Source: DAOUMU01 sp034409055
GTDB lineage: Bacteria > Chloroflexota > Anaerolineae > 4572-78 > J111
Reading direction: 5' to 3'
DNA length: 14,760 nucleotides
Assembly: GCA_034409055.1 (NCBI GenBank)
Contig: DAOUMU010000143.1
Location: forward strand, 1-14,760
A program made the position numbers and the translations under genes. Positions 1 to 6,920 of this stretch are shown piece after piece. The notes beneath the pieces were generated by a model. The model worked only from the letters and a program-made list of their open reading frames with translations. It was not told where the DNA came from and did no database searches. Each line of letters starts with the position of its first letter. Within the stretch, counting starts at the first letter, position 1.

Positions 1-131
1 CATCCAAATTTGCTCTAGCTGGACCACAGTCCAGCGGCCAAAACGCGGACTGTCCCACAGGGAGGCAGCAAAGCTGCACAGGTCTTCGCACTGGTCCGCT
101 CCGAGCTTGAAAATTGGATCTACTGAGGCTA
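1..131. repeat. Palindromic intergenic repeat, copy 1 (left arm cut by window edge)
   Basis: Positions 2-53 match 6904-6955 base for base, and 93-131 closely match the part of the second copy ending at 6994. The stem arm GGACCACAGTCC lies at 21-32. Its partner, intact in copy 2, is split here after GGACTGT (47-53) by 39 extra bases (54-92) before GGTCC resumes at 93. The insert contains a small hairpin GCAGC-AAA-GCTGC. The right end (CTACTGAGGCTA) contains the reverse-strand TAG of the yitT-family gene. The left arm of the outer inverted repeat runs off the window. No transposase is visible, so this is best described as a non-autonomous or REP/MITE-like repeat. Confidence 0.85.
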
Positions 132-1061
132 TCTCCCGCCAACGGGTTCTTGGACGGGAGCCGGTTGTTTCACCACGGGCCTGGGTTGTCGCAACACCCC
201 CCCGATCGCTTGATGTCCCTGGCCAATGACCATGAAGGCGTGTGGGTCTACTTCTGCGATCATCGCTTTGAGGGCATTCACATCAGCCCGACTGACGGTG
301 CAAAAGAGGATCGTACGCTGGGTTGCCGTGAACATGCCCTGTCCAGTCCAGGCCGTAATCCCCAATCCCAGGCGGTTTAAAACCGCATGGCTTACCTCCT
401 CAGCCCGGTCAGTGACGATGAAAGCCGTGCGTACCACGCTGGGTCCCTCCAACACGTAATCCGTAGCCAATCCCCACACAAACAAGGTTAATAAGGAATA
501 TAGGGCCCTCTCCCAACCGAAGACCAGACCCATAGCCATAATCGTACCGCCATCGGTCACCAGGTAAACCTGGCTAAGTGGGATGCCGGTTTTTAACTGT
601 ACCACCCGCCCCAGGATGCCCGTGCCGGCGGGGGTACCGTATCCTCGATAAATGAGTCCGCTGCCAATTCCGCCGACCACGGCGCTGTATAAGGCATTAA
701 GCAGCAGATCATCCGTGATCCCCCTGGGGGGTAGCCAGGCAGCCAGAAAGTCTACGCCCAGGTTGTATAGCAGCACCACATAGAGCGTTCTGGTGAGAAA
801 ACGGAACCGGCCCAGGTAGCGAAAGCCCAGCCCCAACATCGGGATATTCAGCACCAGCATAGTCGAGCCGATTGGCCAGCCGGTAAACTCATTAATAATG
901 AGGGCGATACCGGTTACCCCACCCGGCGAAATATCGGCCGGAGCCAAAAATATATCCACTGCTATCGCCAGCAACAGGGAACCAACCGTCAACAACAGGT
1001 AATTTTTCATTGTAGACCGCAGATCAAATTTTGAGAGTAGCGTTTTTATCTTTTGTTTCAT
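129..1061 (-). CDS. YitT family membrane protein (DUF161 + DUF2179)
   Basis: A 310-residue integral membrane protein of the YitT family, whose biochemical role is not established; transport has been suggested for relatives. About five or six hydrophobic segments fill the first 210 residues, starting with YLLLTVGSLLLAIAVDIFLAP. The family signature SPGGVTGIA follows TM1. A soluble C-terminal DUF2179 domain begins near VVRTAFIVTDRAEEV and includes VLNRLGLGITAWTGQGMF and the end FMVIGQGHQAIGG. I chose the ATG at 1059-1061. An in-frame TTG at 1113-1115 would add 18 residues but lies upstream of a TATAAT (1104-1109) that probably drives this gene. It is divergent from the AraC-family gene and shares its control region. 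Its stop codon lies inside repeat copy 1. Family assignment is firm, the start less so. Confidence 0.9.
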   Translation of the reverse strand: MKQKIKTLLSKFDLRSTMKNYLLLTVGSLLLAIAVDIFLAPADISPGGVTGIALIINEFTGWPIGSTMLVLNIPMLGLGFRYLGRFRFLTRTLYVVLLYNLGVDFLAAWLPPRGITDDLLLNALYSAVVGGIGSGLIYRGYGTPAGTGILGRVVQLKTGIPLSQVYLVTDGGTIMAMGLVFGWERALYSLLTLFVWGLATDYVLEGPSVVRTAFIVTDRAEEVSHAVLNRLGLGITAWTGQGMFTATQRTILFCTVSRADVNALKAMIAEVDPHAFMVIGQGHQAIGGVLRQPRPVVKQPAPVQEPVGGR

Positions 1062-1094
1062 TATTACCGTGTCCAAAATCTGTGTAGAAGATAC

Positions 1095-1120
1095 ATGATT
1101 TGTATTATAAACCAAATCAT
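1095..1120. promoter_or_regulatory. Candidate operator: ATGATTTG-N10-CAAATCAT dyad
   Basis: A perfect 8-bp inverted repeat with 10-bp spacer (1095-1102 and 1113-1120) lies between the divergent yitT-family and AraC-family genes. A minus-strand TATAAT (1104-1109) sits in its spacer, so a bound protein would cover the yitT promoter. The -35 of that promoter is weak, as expected of a regulated promoter. Binding by the adjacent AraC-type protein is inference from position. Confidence 0.5.
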
Positions 1121-1149
1121 ACTATAAATATTTGGAGTAACCGATTGTT

Positions 1150-2067
1150 TTGGTGGACAAAACGATGATTAACAGTCTGCCATCCCGCCCAATCTCCGGC
1201 GGTACAAATAACGGTGGACGCCCGAGGCGCTACAATTACTGGCGCACCGGGTACGGCTTGAGTATCCCTGCCAACCTTGATTTTTATGTTGCTCAGGCGG
1301 GTGAATATCACTGCAAGCCCGATTACATCACCGGTAGTTTTGAACACACCCACCAGACTCAGGTCTTTTATCATTTGAGCGGTCAGGCTTCTTTTGAGTC
1401 TCCAGGATATAAGGAACCGGTTTCCAGAGGCCAGATATTAATCGTCCCGTCTCATCATTCCTTTACCTACAGCAGCCGCCAGGGGATGAAACATCATTGG
1501 TTTGCGCTCGGGGGAAGTTGGCCGCGCGTTCTCGGTGATCTGAACGTACAAATTTTGTCACCCGGTTACGATACTGAAATCGAGGCCATGTTTGTTGAAA
1601 TACGGGAGATTCTGATCCTGCGCAAGCCGGGCTACCCCTTGCGGGCGGTAGGTGTTTTTTACGAACTGATGGCCCGGGTAGAAGAAATCTCTGGCACTTC
1701 TGCCGCACCGGAATCGGCCTATCCGGAAGCCGTTCGTAACGCCATCATTTTCTTGAGAGAAAATTATGCGGCCCCCTTCAGCGCTGCAGAGACGGCGGCG
1801 GCGGTTGGTCTGAGCCAATCTCACCTGCGGGCCCTCTTTGAAAAATGGTTAGGTGAGTCTCCCAAACGATTCCATACTCGTTGTCGTATCAACCAGGCCA
1901 AACGCCTGCTAAGTGAGCAACGCTTGTCTGTTTTTGAGGTTGCCTTCCATGTTGGTTTTAATGACGCGCATCATTTTTCACGCGTCTTCAAGCAAATCAC
2001 CGGCGTTTCGCCCGGCCGGTATGCTGAGCTTCAACATTCACCGGGCCGAAATAAAGAACGGGCTTAA
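1150..2067 (+). CDS. AraC family transcriptional regulator
   Basis: A protein of about 305 residues with an N-terminal cupin-like sensing half (around FEHTHQTQVFYHLSGQASFE, then RGQILIVPSHHSFTY) and a C-terminal double helix-turn-helix of AraC/XylS type. The HTH region runs from about residue 195 to 295: SAAETAAAVGLSQSHLRALF is the first helix pair; LSVFEVAFHVGFNDAHHFSR and VFKQITGVSPGRY carry the usual AraC signature. Likely a ligand-responsive cytoplasmic regulator; the sensing half suggests a small molecule, possibly a sugar, but none can be named. The start is uncertain: TTG at 1150, GTG at 1153 and ATG at 1165 are all in frame. GGAG at 1134-1137 favours one of the first two. It probably regulates the divergent membrane-protein gene or itself. 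Its TAA (2065-2067) falls inside the target duplication of the MITE that follows. Confidence 0.9.
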   Translation: MVDKTMINSLPSRPISGGTNNGGRPRRYNYWRTGYGLSIPANLDFYVAQAGEYHCKPDYITGSFEHTHQTQVFYHLSGQASFESPGYKEPVSRGQILIVPSHHSFTYSSRQGMKHHWFALGGSWPRVLGDLNVQILSPGYDTEIEAMFVEIREILILRKPGYPLRAVGVFYELMARVEEISGTSAAPESAYPEAVRNAIIFLRENYAAPFSAAETAAAVGLSQSHLRALFEKWLGESPKRFHTRCRINQAKRLLSEQRLSVFEVAFHVGFNDAHHFSRVFKQITGVSPGRYAELQHSPGRNKERA

Positions 2068-2070
2068 TCT
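2061..2070. repeat. Target-site duplication, left copy (GGCTTAATCT)
   Basis: GGCTTAATCT occurs here and again at 2227-2236, exactly flanking the 2071-2226 element. The left copy includes the araC TAA stop codon (2065-2067). A preceding G (2060) and the element's terminal G (2226) would make the apparent repeat 11 bp. Confidence 0.75.
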
Positions 2071-2226
2071 CAATACCTTTCAAATAAGAGGTTTCATAGC
2101 ATGTCATTCTGAGGCGAAGCCGAAGAATCTCCTCAGTTGCGGGCCATCGATAGGCTAGCAGCGTGGAGATTCTTCACTCCGCTACGCTCCGTTCAGAATG
2201 ACATGATCGTTATTTGAAAAGTATTG
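2071..2226. mobile_element. MITE-like element, 156 bp, with terminal inverted repeats
   Basis: The ends are 17-bp inverted repeats with one mismatch: CAATACCTTTCAAATAA at 2071-2087 and its complement form at 2210-2226. Nested inside are two more perfect inverted pairs: CATGTCATTCTGA (2100-2112) with 2193-2205, and GAAGAATCTC (2122-2131) with 2166-2175. The whole element could therefore fold into one long interrupted hairpin. It carries no convincing gene. A 10-bp direct repeat flanks it. The length of the target duplication would suit an IS4-like transposase acting in trans, but that is inference. Confidence 0.8.
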
Positions 2227-2236
2227 GGCTTAATCT
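2227..2236. repeat. Target-site duplication, right copy (GGCTTAATCT)
   Basis: Identical to 2061-2070. Removing the element and one copy would restore an uninterrupted sequence running from the araC stop codon into the spacer before the next gene. Confidence 0.75.
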
Positions 2237-2251
2237 TAAGTTTGCTTTAGA

Positions 2252-3205
2252 ATGGATGGTAAGATACCCATGAAAAGAGCATCAGTTTGGAGTTTGGTTT
2301 TACTGTTAGCTCTACTGGCCTATCTCGGCTTTACGCTCCTTTACACCACCGTTTTTCAAGACAGTGGCGCTACGCAGTTGGTTAGCCAGGCCACCCCGCT
2401 GCCCACGTTTACCCCCTCACCAACGGCGACAGTCCTGGTTCTGATCAAAGCAACCGAAGCGCCTACGCCTGAACCAACATCAACGTCCACACCAACCCCG
2501 ACAGCCACGCCCATCGACTTGCCTACCGCCACGCCCACCGCCACCCCGACACCGCTCAGTCCGCAGGTGGTTTCATCCATTACGGTCAACATCCGGGCCG
2601 GGCCGGGCACAAACTACCCGGTGATTGGTTCGTTGCTCGCCGCTAATCCCCTGCTGGTTATTGGCCGGAATGAGCCGGGCACGTGGTGGCAGGTACAGCA
2701 ACCCGACGGCCCGGCCGGTTGGGTGGCCGCTTCGGTGGTCGAAGCCAGAAATGTGGAGGGTATCCCCCTTGCTTCAGTACCACCGCCTCCTGAGCCGACG
2801 GTCACACCTGTACCCCCTACGCCGGTTCCGGTCACCTATCAGTTTGAGCCAACCGGTTGGTACGGCGACGTCAACTACGGTCTGACCCGCTTTTTGGGCA
2901 ACATCACCGATGTAAACGGCAATCCGGTCGATGGGGTGTTTGTCGAAGCCCAGTGTGGCGACTTTCGGGTCATCTCTAACCCCTCCGGCCCGGTTGGCTG
3001 GGGGTCGTTTAACGAAAGCTCTACCTGGCCGCCTGGCTTTTACGACATTACCCTCGATACCAAACCCATTCCCTGCCATTGGCGTCTGACCGTCGTGGCC
3101 ACCGCAGACCGTGAAACCGTACTGGCCAGGTTATCGGAAACGATTGAGGTGGAAACGACCCTCGACCAGTCGATTATTGTCGCTAATTGGCGCAAGAACT
3201 GGTGA
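2252..3205 (+). CDS. Membrane-anchored SH3b-domain protein with Pro/Thr-rich linker
   Basis: A 317-residue surface protein. One N-terminal membrane segment (about residues 9-32, VWSLVLLLALLAYLGFTLLY) is followed by a low-complexity Thr/Pro linker (about 45-100) built from TPTPTAT-like units. Next is a bacterial SH3 domain (about 103-165) with the typical VNIRAGPGTNYPVIGSL start, WWQVQ core and GWVAASVV end. A second Pro/Thr stretch (about 175-193) leads to a C-terminal beta-rich region with GNITDVNGNPVDGVFVEA, resembling carboxypeptidase-regulatory or Ig-like modules. Such proteins usually act at the cell envelope, often by binding wall or surface polymers; the ligand here is unknown. The start is ATG 2252, or ATG 2270 (MKRAS), which places the basic residues directly before the membrane segment. 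Its upstream region is the MITE and its right duplication. Confidence 0.85.
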   Translation: MDGKIPMKRASVWSLVLLLALLAYLGFTLLYTTVFQDSGATQLVSQATPLPTFTPSPTATVLVLIKATEAPTPEPTSTSTPTPTATPIDLPTATPTATPTPLSPQVVSSITVNIRAGPGTNYPVIGSLLAANPLLVIGRNEPGTWWQVQQPDGPAGWVAASVVEARNVEGIPLASVPPPPEPTVTPVPPTPVPVTYQFEPTGWYGDVNYGLTRFLGNITDVNGNPVDGVFVEAQCGDFRVISNPSGPVGWGSFNESSTWPPGFYDITLDTKPIPCHWRLTVVATADRETVLARLSETIEVETTLDQSIIVANWRKNW

Positions 3206-3266
3206 GGCGGGCATGGCCGGAGAAAAGTACGCCCCATTCCGGGCATACCTTAAGCAGGTGAGAACG

Positions 3267-3821
3267 ATGTTTCACTTTAGAATTGACGGTAACACAGAAC
3301 TGCGTCTATTGGAAGAACGGCACGTACCAGAATTGTTCAGGCTGGTCGATCAAAATCGAGCCTATCTTCGTGAATGGTTGCCCTGGTTAGATGATAACAC
3401 CTCTCCGGCAGACACGAAAAAGTTCGTCCGTCACTCCCTGGATAAATTTGCGGCCAACAATGGCTTTCAGGTGGGGATTTGGTTTCGAGGCAAGCTGGTC
3501 GGGGTCATTGGTTATCATGGGGTCGATTGGGTCAACCGGTCTACCAGTATCGGCTATTGGTTGGCGGCTGCCTATCAGGGACAAGGTCTCGTCACCAGGG
3601 CTTGCCAGGCCCTGGTGGATTATGCCTTTACCGAATGGAGCTTAAACCGGGTGGAGATACGTTGTGCGGTTGGCAATAGAAAAAGCCGGGCCATTCCAGG
3701 CAGGCTAGGGTTTAAGGAGGAGGGCATCATCCGCCAGCCAGAATGGCTTTACGATCACTTTGTTGACCACGTAGTTTACGGCATGCTGGCCAGTGAATGG
3801 CCAAGGCCGGTGGTTGGGTGA
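3267..3821 (+). CDS. GNAT acetyltransferase, RimL/YdaF type
   Basis: A 184-residue GNAT-fold N-acetyltransferase of the group containing RimL and Bacillus YdaF, which acetylate protein N-termini or small amines with acetyl-CoA. It starts with MFHFRIDGNTELRLLEERHV as in YdaF relatives. The acetyl-CoA loop is YQGQGLVTRA (about 103-112), after the conserved NRSTSIGYWL. The late block LNRVEIRCAVGNRKSRAIPGRLGF (about 126-149) is typical of the family. Full length. The frame is open upstream to 3111 inside the preceding gene, but ATG 3267 has AGGTGAG at 3256-3262 and matches the family N-terminus. It lies 61 nt after the SH3b gene and may be cotranscribed. The substrate cannot be read from sequence. 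Confidence 0.9.
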   Translation: MFHFRIDGNTELRLLEERHVPELFRLVDQNRAYLREWLPWLDDNTSPADTKKFVRHSLDKFAANNGFQVGIWFRGKLVGVIGYHGVDWVNRSTSIGYWLAAAYQGQGLVTRACQALVDYAFTEWSLNRVEIRCAVGNRKSRAIPGRLGFKEEGIIRQPEWLYDHFVDHVVYGMLASEWPRPVVG

Positions 3822-3845
3822 TAACATAGCTGCTTGAGGAGGTTC

Positions 3846-3882
3846 CGGGTGAGAAGCAATGTTCCGTTTCAATATATCCCGC
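3846..3882 (+). pseudogene. Possible remnant of a duplicated acetyltransferase gene start
   Basis: The stretch GGTGAGAAGCAATGTTCCG here resembles the start region of the acetyltransferase gene at 3257-3275 (GGTGAGAACGATGTTTCAC). The reading frame from ATG 3859 gives MFRFNISR and then stops at TAA. It may be the decayed leader and first codons of a RimL/YdaF-type paralogue. The similarity is short and by eye. Confidence 0.25.
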
Positions 3883-3957
3883 TAACGCAGGGGGATGCGC
3901 CAGCGAGGGAGGTTCACCCCGACAGCTAGTACTTGACCAGGAAAGTTTTGATGAGTG

Positions 3958-4013
3958 GTAGTGACGACTTTAGTCGTTAATTAAACGACAAAAACGACTA
4001 AAGCCGTTACTAC
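3958..4013. repeat. Long hairpin repeat between convergent genes
   Basis: Two 21-bp arms (3958-3978 and 3993-4013) are complementary except for two positions, both tolerable as G-U pairs on one strand. They surround a 14-nt loop. The arm core ACGACTTTAGTCGTT is itself partly palindromic. The hairpin lies in the 261-nt gap between the convergent acetyltransferase and aldolase genes, so it could end transcription from either side, although no clear T-run follows. Alternatively it is a dispersed REP-like repeat. Confidence 0.7.
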
Positions 4014-4082
4014 GAACCTATCACAATTAATTTGGTCTGGTACTAATGCATTGTAAAGCTAATGCTGATATGTCAACACGCC

Positions 4083-5033
4083 CTAGCTTACGGCCGTTCG
4101 TACCGTCTCTAATTGACCGGCTGATAAGAGCTTCTCGTTCTTGTGGGCGATGAAAGCAGCATACTCGTCGATCAAAATCTTGCCCGGCTTGCGAAAATCA
4201 AACACCTCGGGGTTGTCTCGGAAATATTCACGATGCACCCGCGTCCAGACCAGGCGACCATCGGTGTCGATGTTGACTTTGGTCACGCCCAGGGGCACGG
4301 CTTTGGCAAATTCGTTCTCATCAACCCCTTTGGCCGATGGGTCCAGCCCTCCCCCGGCCTCGTTGATGCGCCGTACCTCCTCGGCTGGCACGGAACTGGA
4401 ACCGTGCATGACTAAAGGAAAGCCGGGCAAACGCTGTTGAATGGATTCAATGCGGTCCAGGTGAAGGCTCTGCGTCCCTGTAAATTTATAAGCCCCGTGG
4501 CTGGTGCCGATGGCCACGGCCAGGCTATCGCAGCCGCTCCTCTTTACAAATTCGATTGCTTCGTCCGGGTCGGTCAGCATGGCATGCTTTTCGTCCACGG
4601 CAATGTCTTCTTCTACACCACCCAGCATGCCCAATTCAGCCTCGACACTAACCCCTTTCTCGTGGGCTCGTTCTACCACGCGCCGGGTAATGGCGATGTT
4701 TTCCTCAAAAGGATGGTGAGAGGCGTCGATCATGACCGAGCTATAAAAGCCAGAGTCGATACAATCGTAACAGGTTTGCTCGTCGCCGTGGTCCAGATGG
4801 ACGGCCAGGATGGCTTCGGGAAACATCTCTTCGGCGGCGCGGATGATCGCTTCTAGCATCTTTACGCCCGCGTATTTACGCGCTCCCCTAGAGATTTGCA
4901 GGATAAAGGGCGCTTGAGAATCGACATTGCCTTTGAACAAGCCTACGGTCTGTTCCATATTGTTGACGTTGTAAGCACCCACAGCAAATTTGCCGTAAGC
5001 CACTTTGAATAGTTGGTCTGTAGTGACAATCAT
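4083..5033 (-). CDS. fba: Class II fructose-bisphosphate aldolase (zinc-dependent)
   Basis: A 316-residue class II ketose-bisphosphate aldolase. It reversibly splits fructose 1,6-bisphosphate to glyceraldehyde 3-phosphate and dihydroxyacetone phosphate in the cytoplasm; tagatose-bisphosphate activity cannot be excluded. Key residues are present: HLDHGD (79-84) with catalytic Asp81 and zinc ligand His82; VEAELG (130-135); zinc ligand His179 in GTSHGAYK; zinc ligand His210 in MHGSSS; and the phosphate loop NIDTD (254-258). The start is supported by AAAGGAG 8 nt upstream of the ATG. It is the second gene of an rpe-fba pair, 39 nt downstream of rpe. Together these link glycolysis and the pentose phosphate or Calvin-type pathways. 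Stop codon is TAG. Full length; confident. Confidence 0.93.
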   Translation of the reverse strand: MIVTTDQLFKVAYGKFAVGAYNVNNMEQTVGLFKGNVDSQAPFILQISRGARKYAGVKMLEAIIRAAEEMFPEAILAVHLDHGDEQTCYDCIDSGFYSSVMIDASHHPFEENIAITRRVVERAHEKGVSVEAELGMLGGVEEDIAVDEKHAMLTDPDEAIEFVKRSGCDSLAVAIGTSHGAYKFTGTQSLHLDRIESIQQRLPGFPLVMHGSSSVPAEEVRRINEAGGGLDPSAKGVDENEFAKAVPLGVTKVNIDTDGRLVWTRVHREYFRDNPEVFDFRKPGKILIDEYAAFIAHKNEKLLSAGQLETVRTAVS

Positions 5034-5072
5034 GGTTTAGACTCCTTTTTCAGTTCATAAAATAGTTATTCA

Positions 5073-5735
5073 TCAGCCACAACGCTTCCGCAATTGCTTG
5101 ATGTTCTCTGCTACCGGCGCCCGGTCGTTAAAGACGGCCGAACCGGCCACTAACACGGTCGCCCCGGCGCCAACCACTTGGCCAATCGTGGTTAGATTAA
5201 CCCCGCCATCCACCTCTAACTCGGCTTCAGAGCCAATCTCGTCCAGCATAGCCCGCAGCCGGGCAATTTTAGCAGTACTGGCCGGGATATAAAACTGTCC
5301 GCCAAAGCCGGGATTGACCGACATAATCAGAACCAGGTCAACGTAAGGTAAGATGTCTACCAGGCTAGAGAGGGGCGTGGCCGGATTGAGCGTCACCCCG
5401 GCTTTGATCCCCAGCTCTTTGATTTGCTGGATCGTGCGGTGGAGATGCGGACAGGTTTCAACGTGCACGGTCAGGACATCTGCGCCGGCTTTGGCAAAGT
5501 TAGCCAGGTAACGTTCTGGTTGCTCAATCATCAAATGTACGTCCAGGGGCAGGTTGGTGACCGGCCGCAGGGCGCGAACGATCAGGGGGCCGATGGTGAT
5601 GTTAGGTACAAAATGGCCGTCCATCACGTCAACGTGGATCCAATCTGCGCCGGCTGCCTCGGCTTCTTGAACGTGTTCACCCAGGCGGGCAAAATCGGCG
5701 GCCAGAATTGAGGCAGCAATTTTTATTTGAGGCAT
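5073..5735 (-). CDS. rpe: Ribulose-phosphate 3-epimerase
   Basis: A 220-residue TIM-barrel enzyme that interconverts ribulose 5-phosphate and xylulose 5-phosphate in the pentose phosphate pathway. The start MPQIKIAASILAADFARLGE is the family N-terminus. Metal and acid-base residues are visible: His34 and Asp36 in IHVDVMDGHFVPN, His67 in DVHLMI, Asp176 in EVDGGV. The phosphate loop VNPGFGGQ lies at 140-147. The frame is open upstream to 6029, but ATG 5733-5735 has a strong GGAAGGAGG (5746-5754) ten bases away, and the extra residues do not match the family. First gene of the rpe-fba pair and divergent from manA. Confidence 0.95.
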   Translation of the reverse strand: MPQIKIAASILAADFARLGEHVQEAEAAGADWIHVDVMDGHFVPNITIGPLIVRALRPVTNLPLDVHLMIEQPERYLANFAKAGADVLTVHVETCPHLHRTIQQIKELGIKAGVTLNPATPLSSLVDILPYVDLVLIMSVNPGFGGQFYIPASTAKIARLRAMLDEIGSEAELEVDGGVNLTTIGQVVGAGATVLVAGSAVFNDRAPVAENIKQLRKRCG

Positions 5736-5768
5736 GGCAAATCTTCCTCCTTCCTCGCGCAGCCTCCA

Positions 5769-5797
5769 ATTATAGCGATGATAATTATCACTGCAAA
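5769..5797 (-). promoter_or_regulatory. Predicted rpe-fba promoter with palindrome in the spacer
   Basis: On the minus strand a perfect -10 TATAAT (5769-5774) is preceded at 17 bp by TTTGCA (5792-5797), a weak -35. Between them lies the perfect 12-bp palindrome TGATAATTATCA (5779-5790). A protein bound there would block polymerase. The -10 is 35-40 nt from the start codon of rpe. The regulator is unknown. Confidence 0.5.
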
Positions 5798-5861
5798 TAA
5801 GGACGCCCCGCGTCAGTAAATTTTGGGTGTGAAAAATATCACCGGTTCTGGATTTGCCCAA

Positions 5862-5888
5862 AAAACAATCCTGAGTCAAAATTGTTTT
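5862..5888 (+). promoter_or_regulatory. Inverted repeat abutting the manA start codon
   Basis: AAAACAAT (5862-5869) and ATTGTTTT (5881-5888) form a perfect 8-bp inverted repeat with 11-nt spacer. It ends directly at the ATG of manA (5889), where a ribosome binding site would be expected and none is seen. It could be a protein operator or an mRNA hairpin controlling translation. Confidence 0.4.
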
Positions 5889-6920
5889 ATGGACAACAAA
5901 AATATTTATCCCCTGACCTTTACCCCTGTCTTTCGAGATTACATCTGGGGCGGACGCAATCTTGAAACAAAACTGGATCGAACCCTGCCGCCCGGTATTG
6001 TCGCCGAAAGTTGGGACGTATCTGGTCATCCTTCCTCGCCAACCAAAGTCGATAACGGTCCCCTGACCGGAAAAACCCTGCCAGAACTATTAACCATGCT
6101 GGGGCTGGACTTGGTGGGCAGCCGGTCGCAGGCTATGCTGGACCGGGGCAAATTTCCTTTGTTAATTAAGTTATTGGATGCCAACAAACGTCTTTCGGTC
6201 CAGGTTCATCCCAGTGATGCCTATGCCACCGTTCACGAAAATGGTGAACTGGGCAAAACCGAGATGTGGTACATTCTCCACGCCGAACCAGGAGCCTACC
6301 TCATCTATGGTCTCAAACCTGGCGTCAGCCCGGCTTCCTTCCGGCAGGCACTTGAAGCAGGAAATTTAGAGTCTTGCCTGCACCAACTCCCGGTCAAAGC
6401 AGGTGATGCCATTTTTATTCCTGCTGGTTCGGTTCACGCCATTATGGCCGGTATTATCCTGGCCGAAATCCAACAAAACTCCGACACTACCTACCGCGTT
6501 TATGATTGGAACCGGCTGGGCGTCGATGGCAAACCACGCCCGCTCCATATCGACAAGGCCCTGGAGGTGATTAATTTTGAGCTGGTCGAACCGGGGCCGT
6601 TCTCGCCCCGGTTGCTTGAGGAGGGCCAGGGCTTCCGCCGGGAGCTGATCACCACCTGTCCCTATTTCAACGTAGAACGGATTACCTTTGAGCGAGCCGG
6701 AGCTTCTTTCAAAGGGCAATGTGAGGGCAGCACGTTCGAAATTTGGGGGACGATGACGGGACTGGGCCGGGTTGTTTGGGCTGGTCAACCCCTTGAGCTG
6801 CCGGCTGTTCGGTTTACTTTGCTACCGGCTGTCCTCGGTCAGTTCGAAATTGAGGTCACGGAGCCGTCTGTCCTGCTCCGAACTTACGTGCCAGGCTCAG
6901 TAGATCCAAATTTGCTCTAG
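5889..6920 (+). CDS. manA: Mannose-6-phosphate isomerase, type I (class I phosphomannose isomerase)
   Basis: A 343-residue zinc-dependent cupin enzyme that interconverts mannose 6-phosphate and fructose 6-phosphate, linking glycolysis to GDP-mannose and glycan synthesis. Zinc ligands of the family are present: Gln105 and His107 in SVQVHPSD, Glu125 in GKTEMWY, His183 in AGSVHAI. Other signatures are PLLIKLLDANKRLS and IQQNSDTTYRVYDWNR. ATG 5889 gives the usual N-terminus (NIYPLTFTPVFRDYIWGG); an upstream TTG at 5823 would add 22 residues unlike the family. No good Shine-Dalgarno is visible; instead an inverted repeat touches the ATG. The last eight codons and the TAG lie within palindromic repeat copy 2. 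Divergent from rpe, whose product belongs to the same sugar-phosphate pool. Confidence 0.93.
   Translation: MDNKNIYPLTFTPVFRDYIWGGRNLETKLDRTLPPGIVAESWDVSGHPSSPTKVDNGPLTGKTLPELLTMLGLDLVGSRSQAMLDRGKFPLLIKLLDANKRLSVQVHPSDAYATVHENGELGKTEMWYILHAEPGAYLIYGLKPGVSPASFRQALEAGNLESCLHQLPVKAGDAIFIPAGSVHAIMAGIILAEIQQNSDTTYRVYDWNRLGVDGKPRPLHIDKALEVINFELVEPGPFSPRLLEEGQGFRRELITTCPYFNVERITFERAGASFKGQCEGSTFEIWGTMTGLGRVVWAGQPLELPAVRFTLLPAVLGQFEIEVTEPSVLLRTYVPGSVDPNLL

Noticed and set aside
2400..2600. Short repeated ACGCCCACCGCCACC-like units taken as a possible CRISPR or minisatellite
   Set aside because: They encode the Thr/Pro linker of the SH3b protein; there are no regular spacers.
4437..4856. 139-codon plus-strand open frame inside the aldolase gene
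   Set aside because: It lies wholly antisense to fba, which has complete catalytic motifs, and shows no recognisable protein features.
5779..5790. Fur box
   Set aside because: GATAATTATC resembles part of a Fur site, but the full 19-bp pattern is not present.
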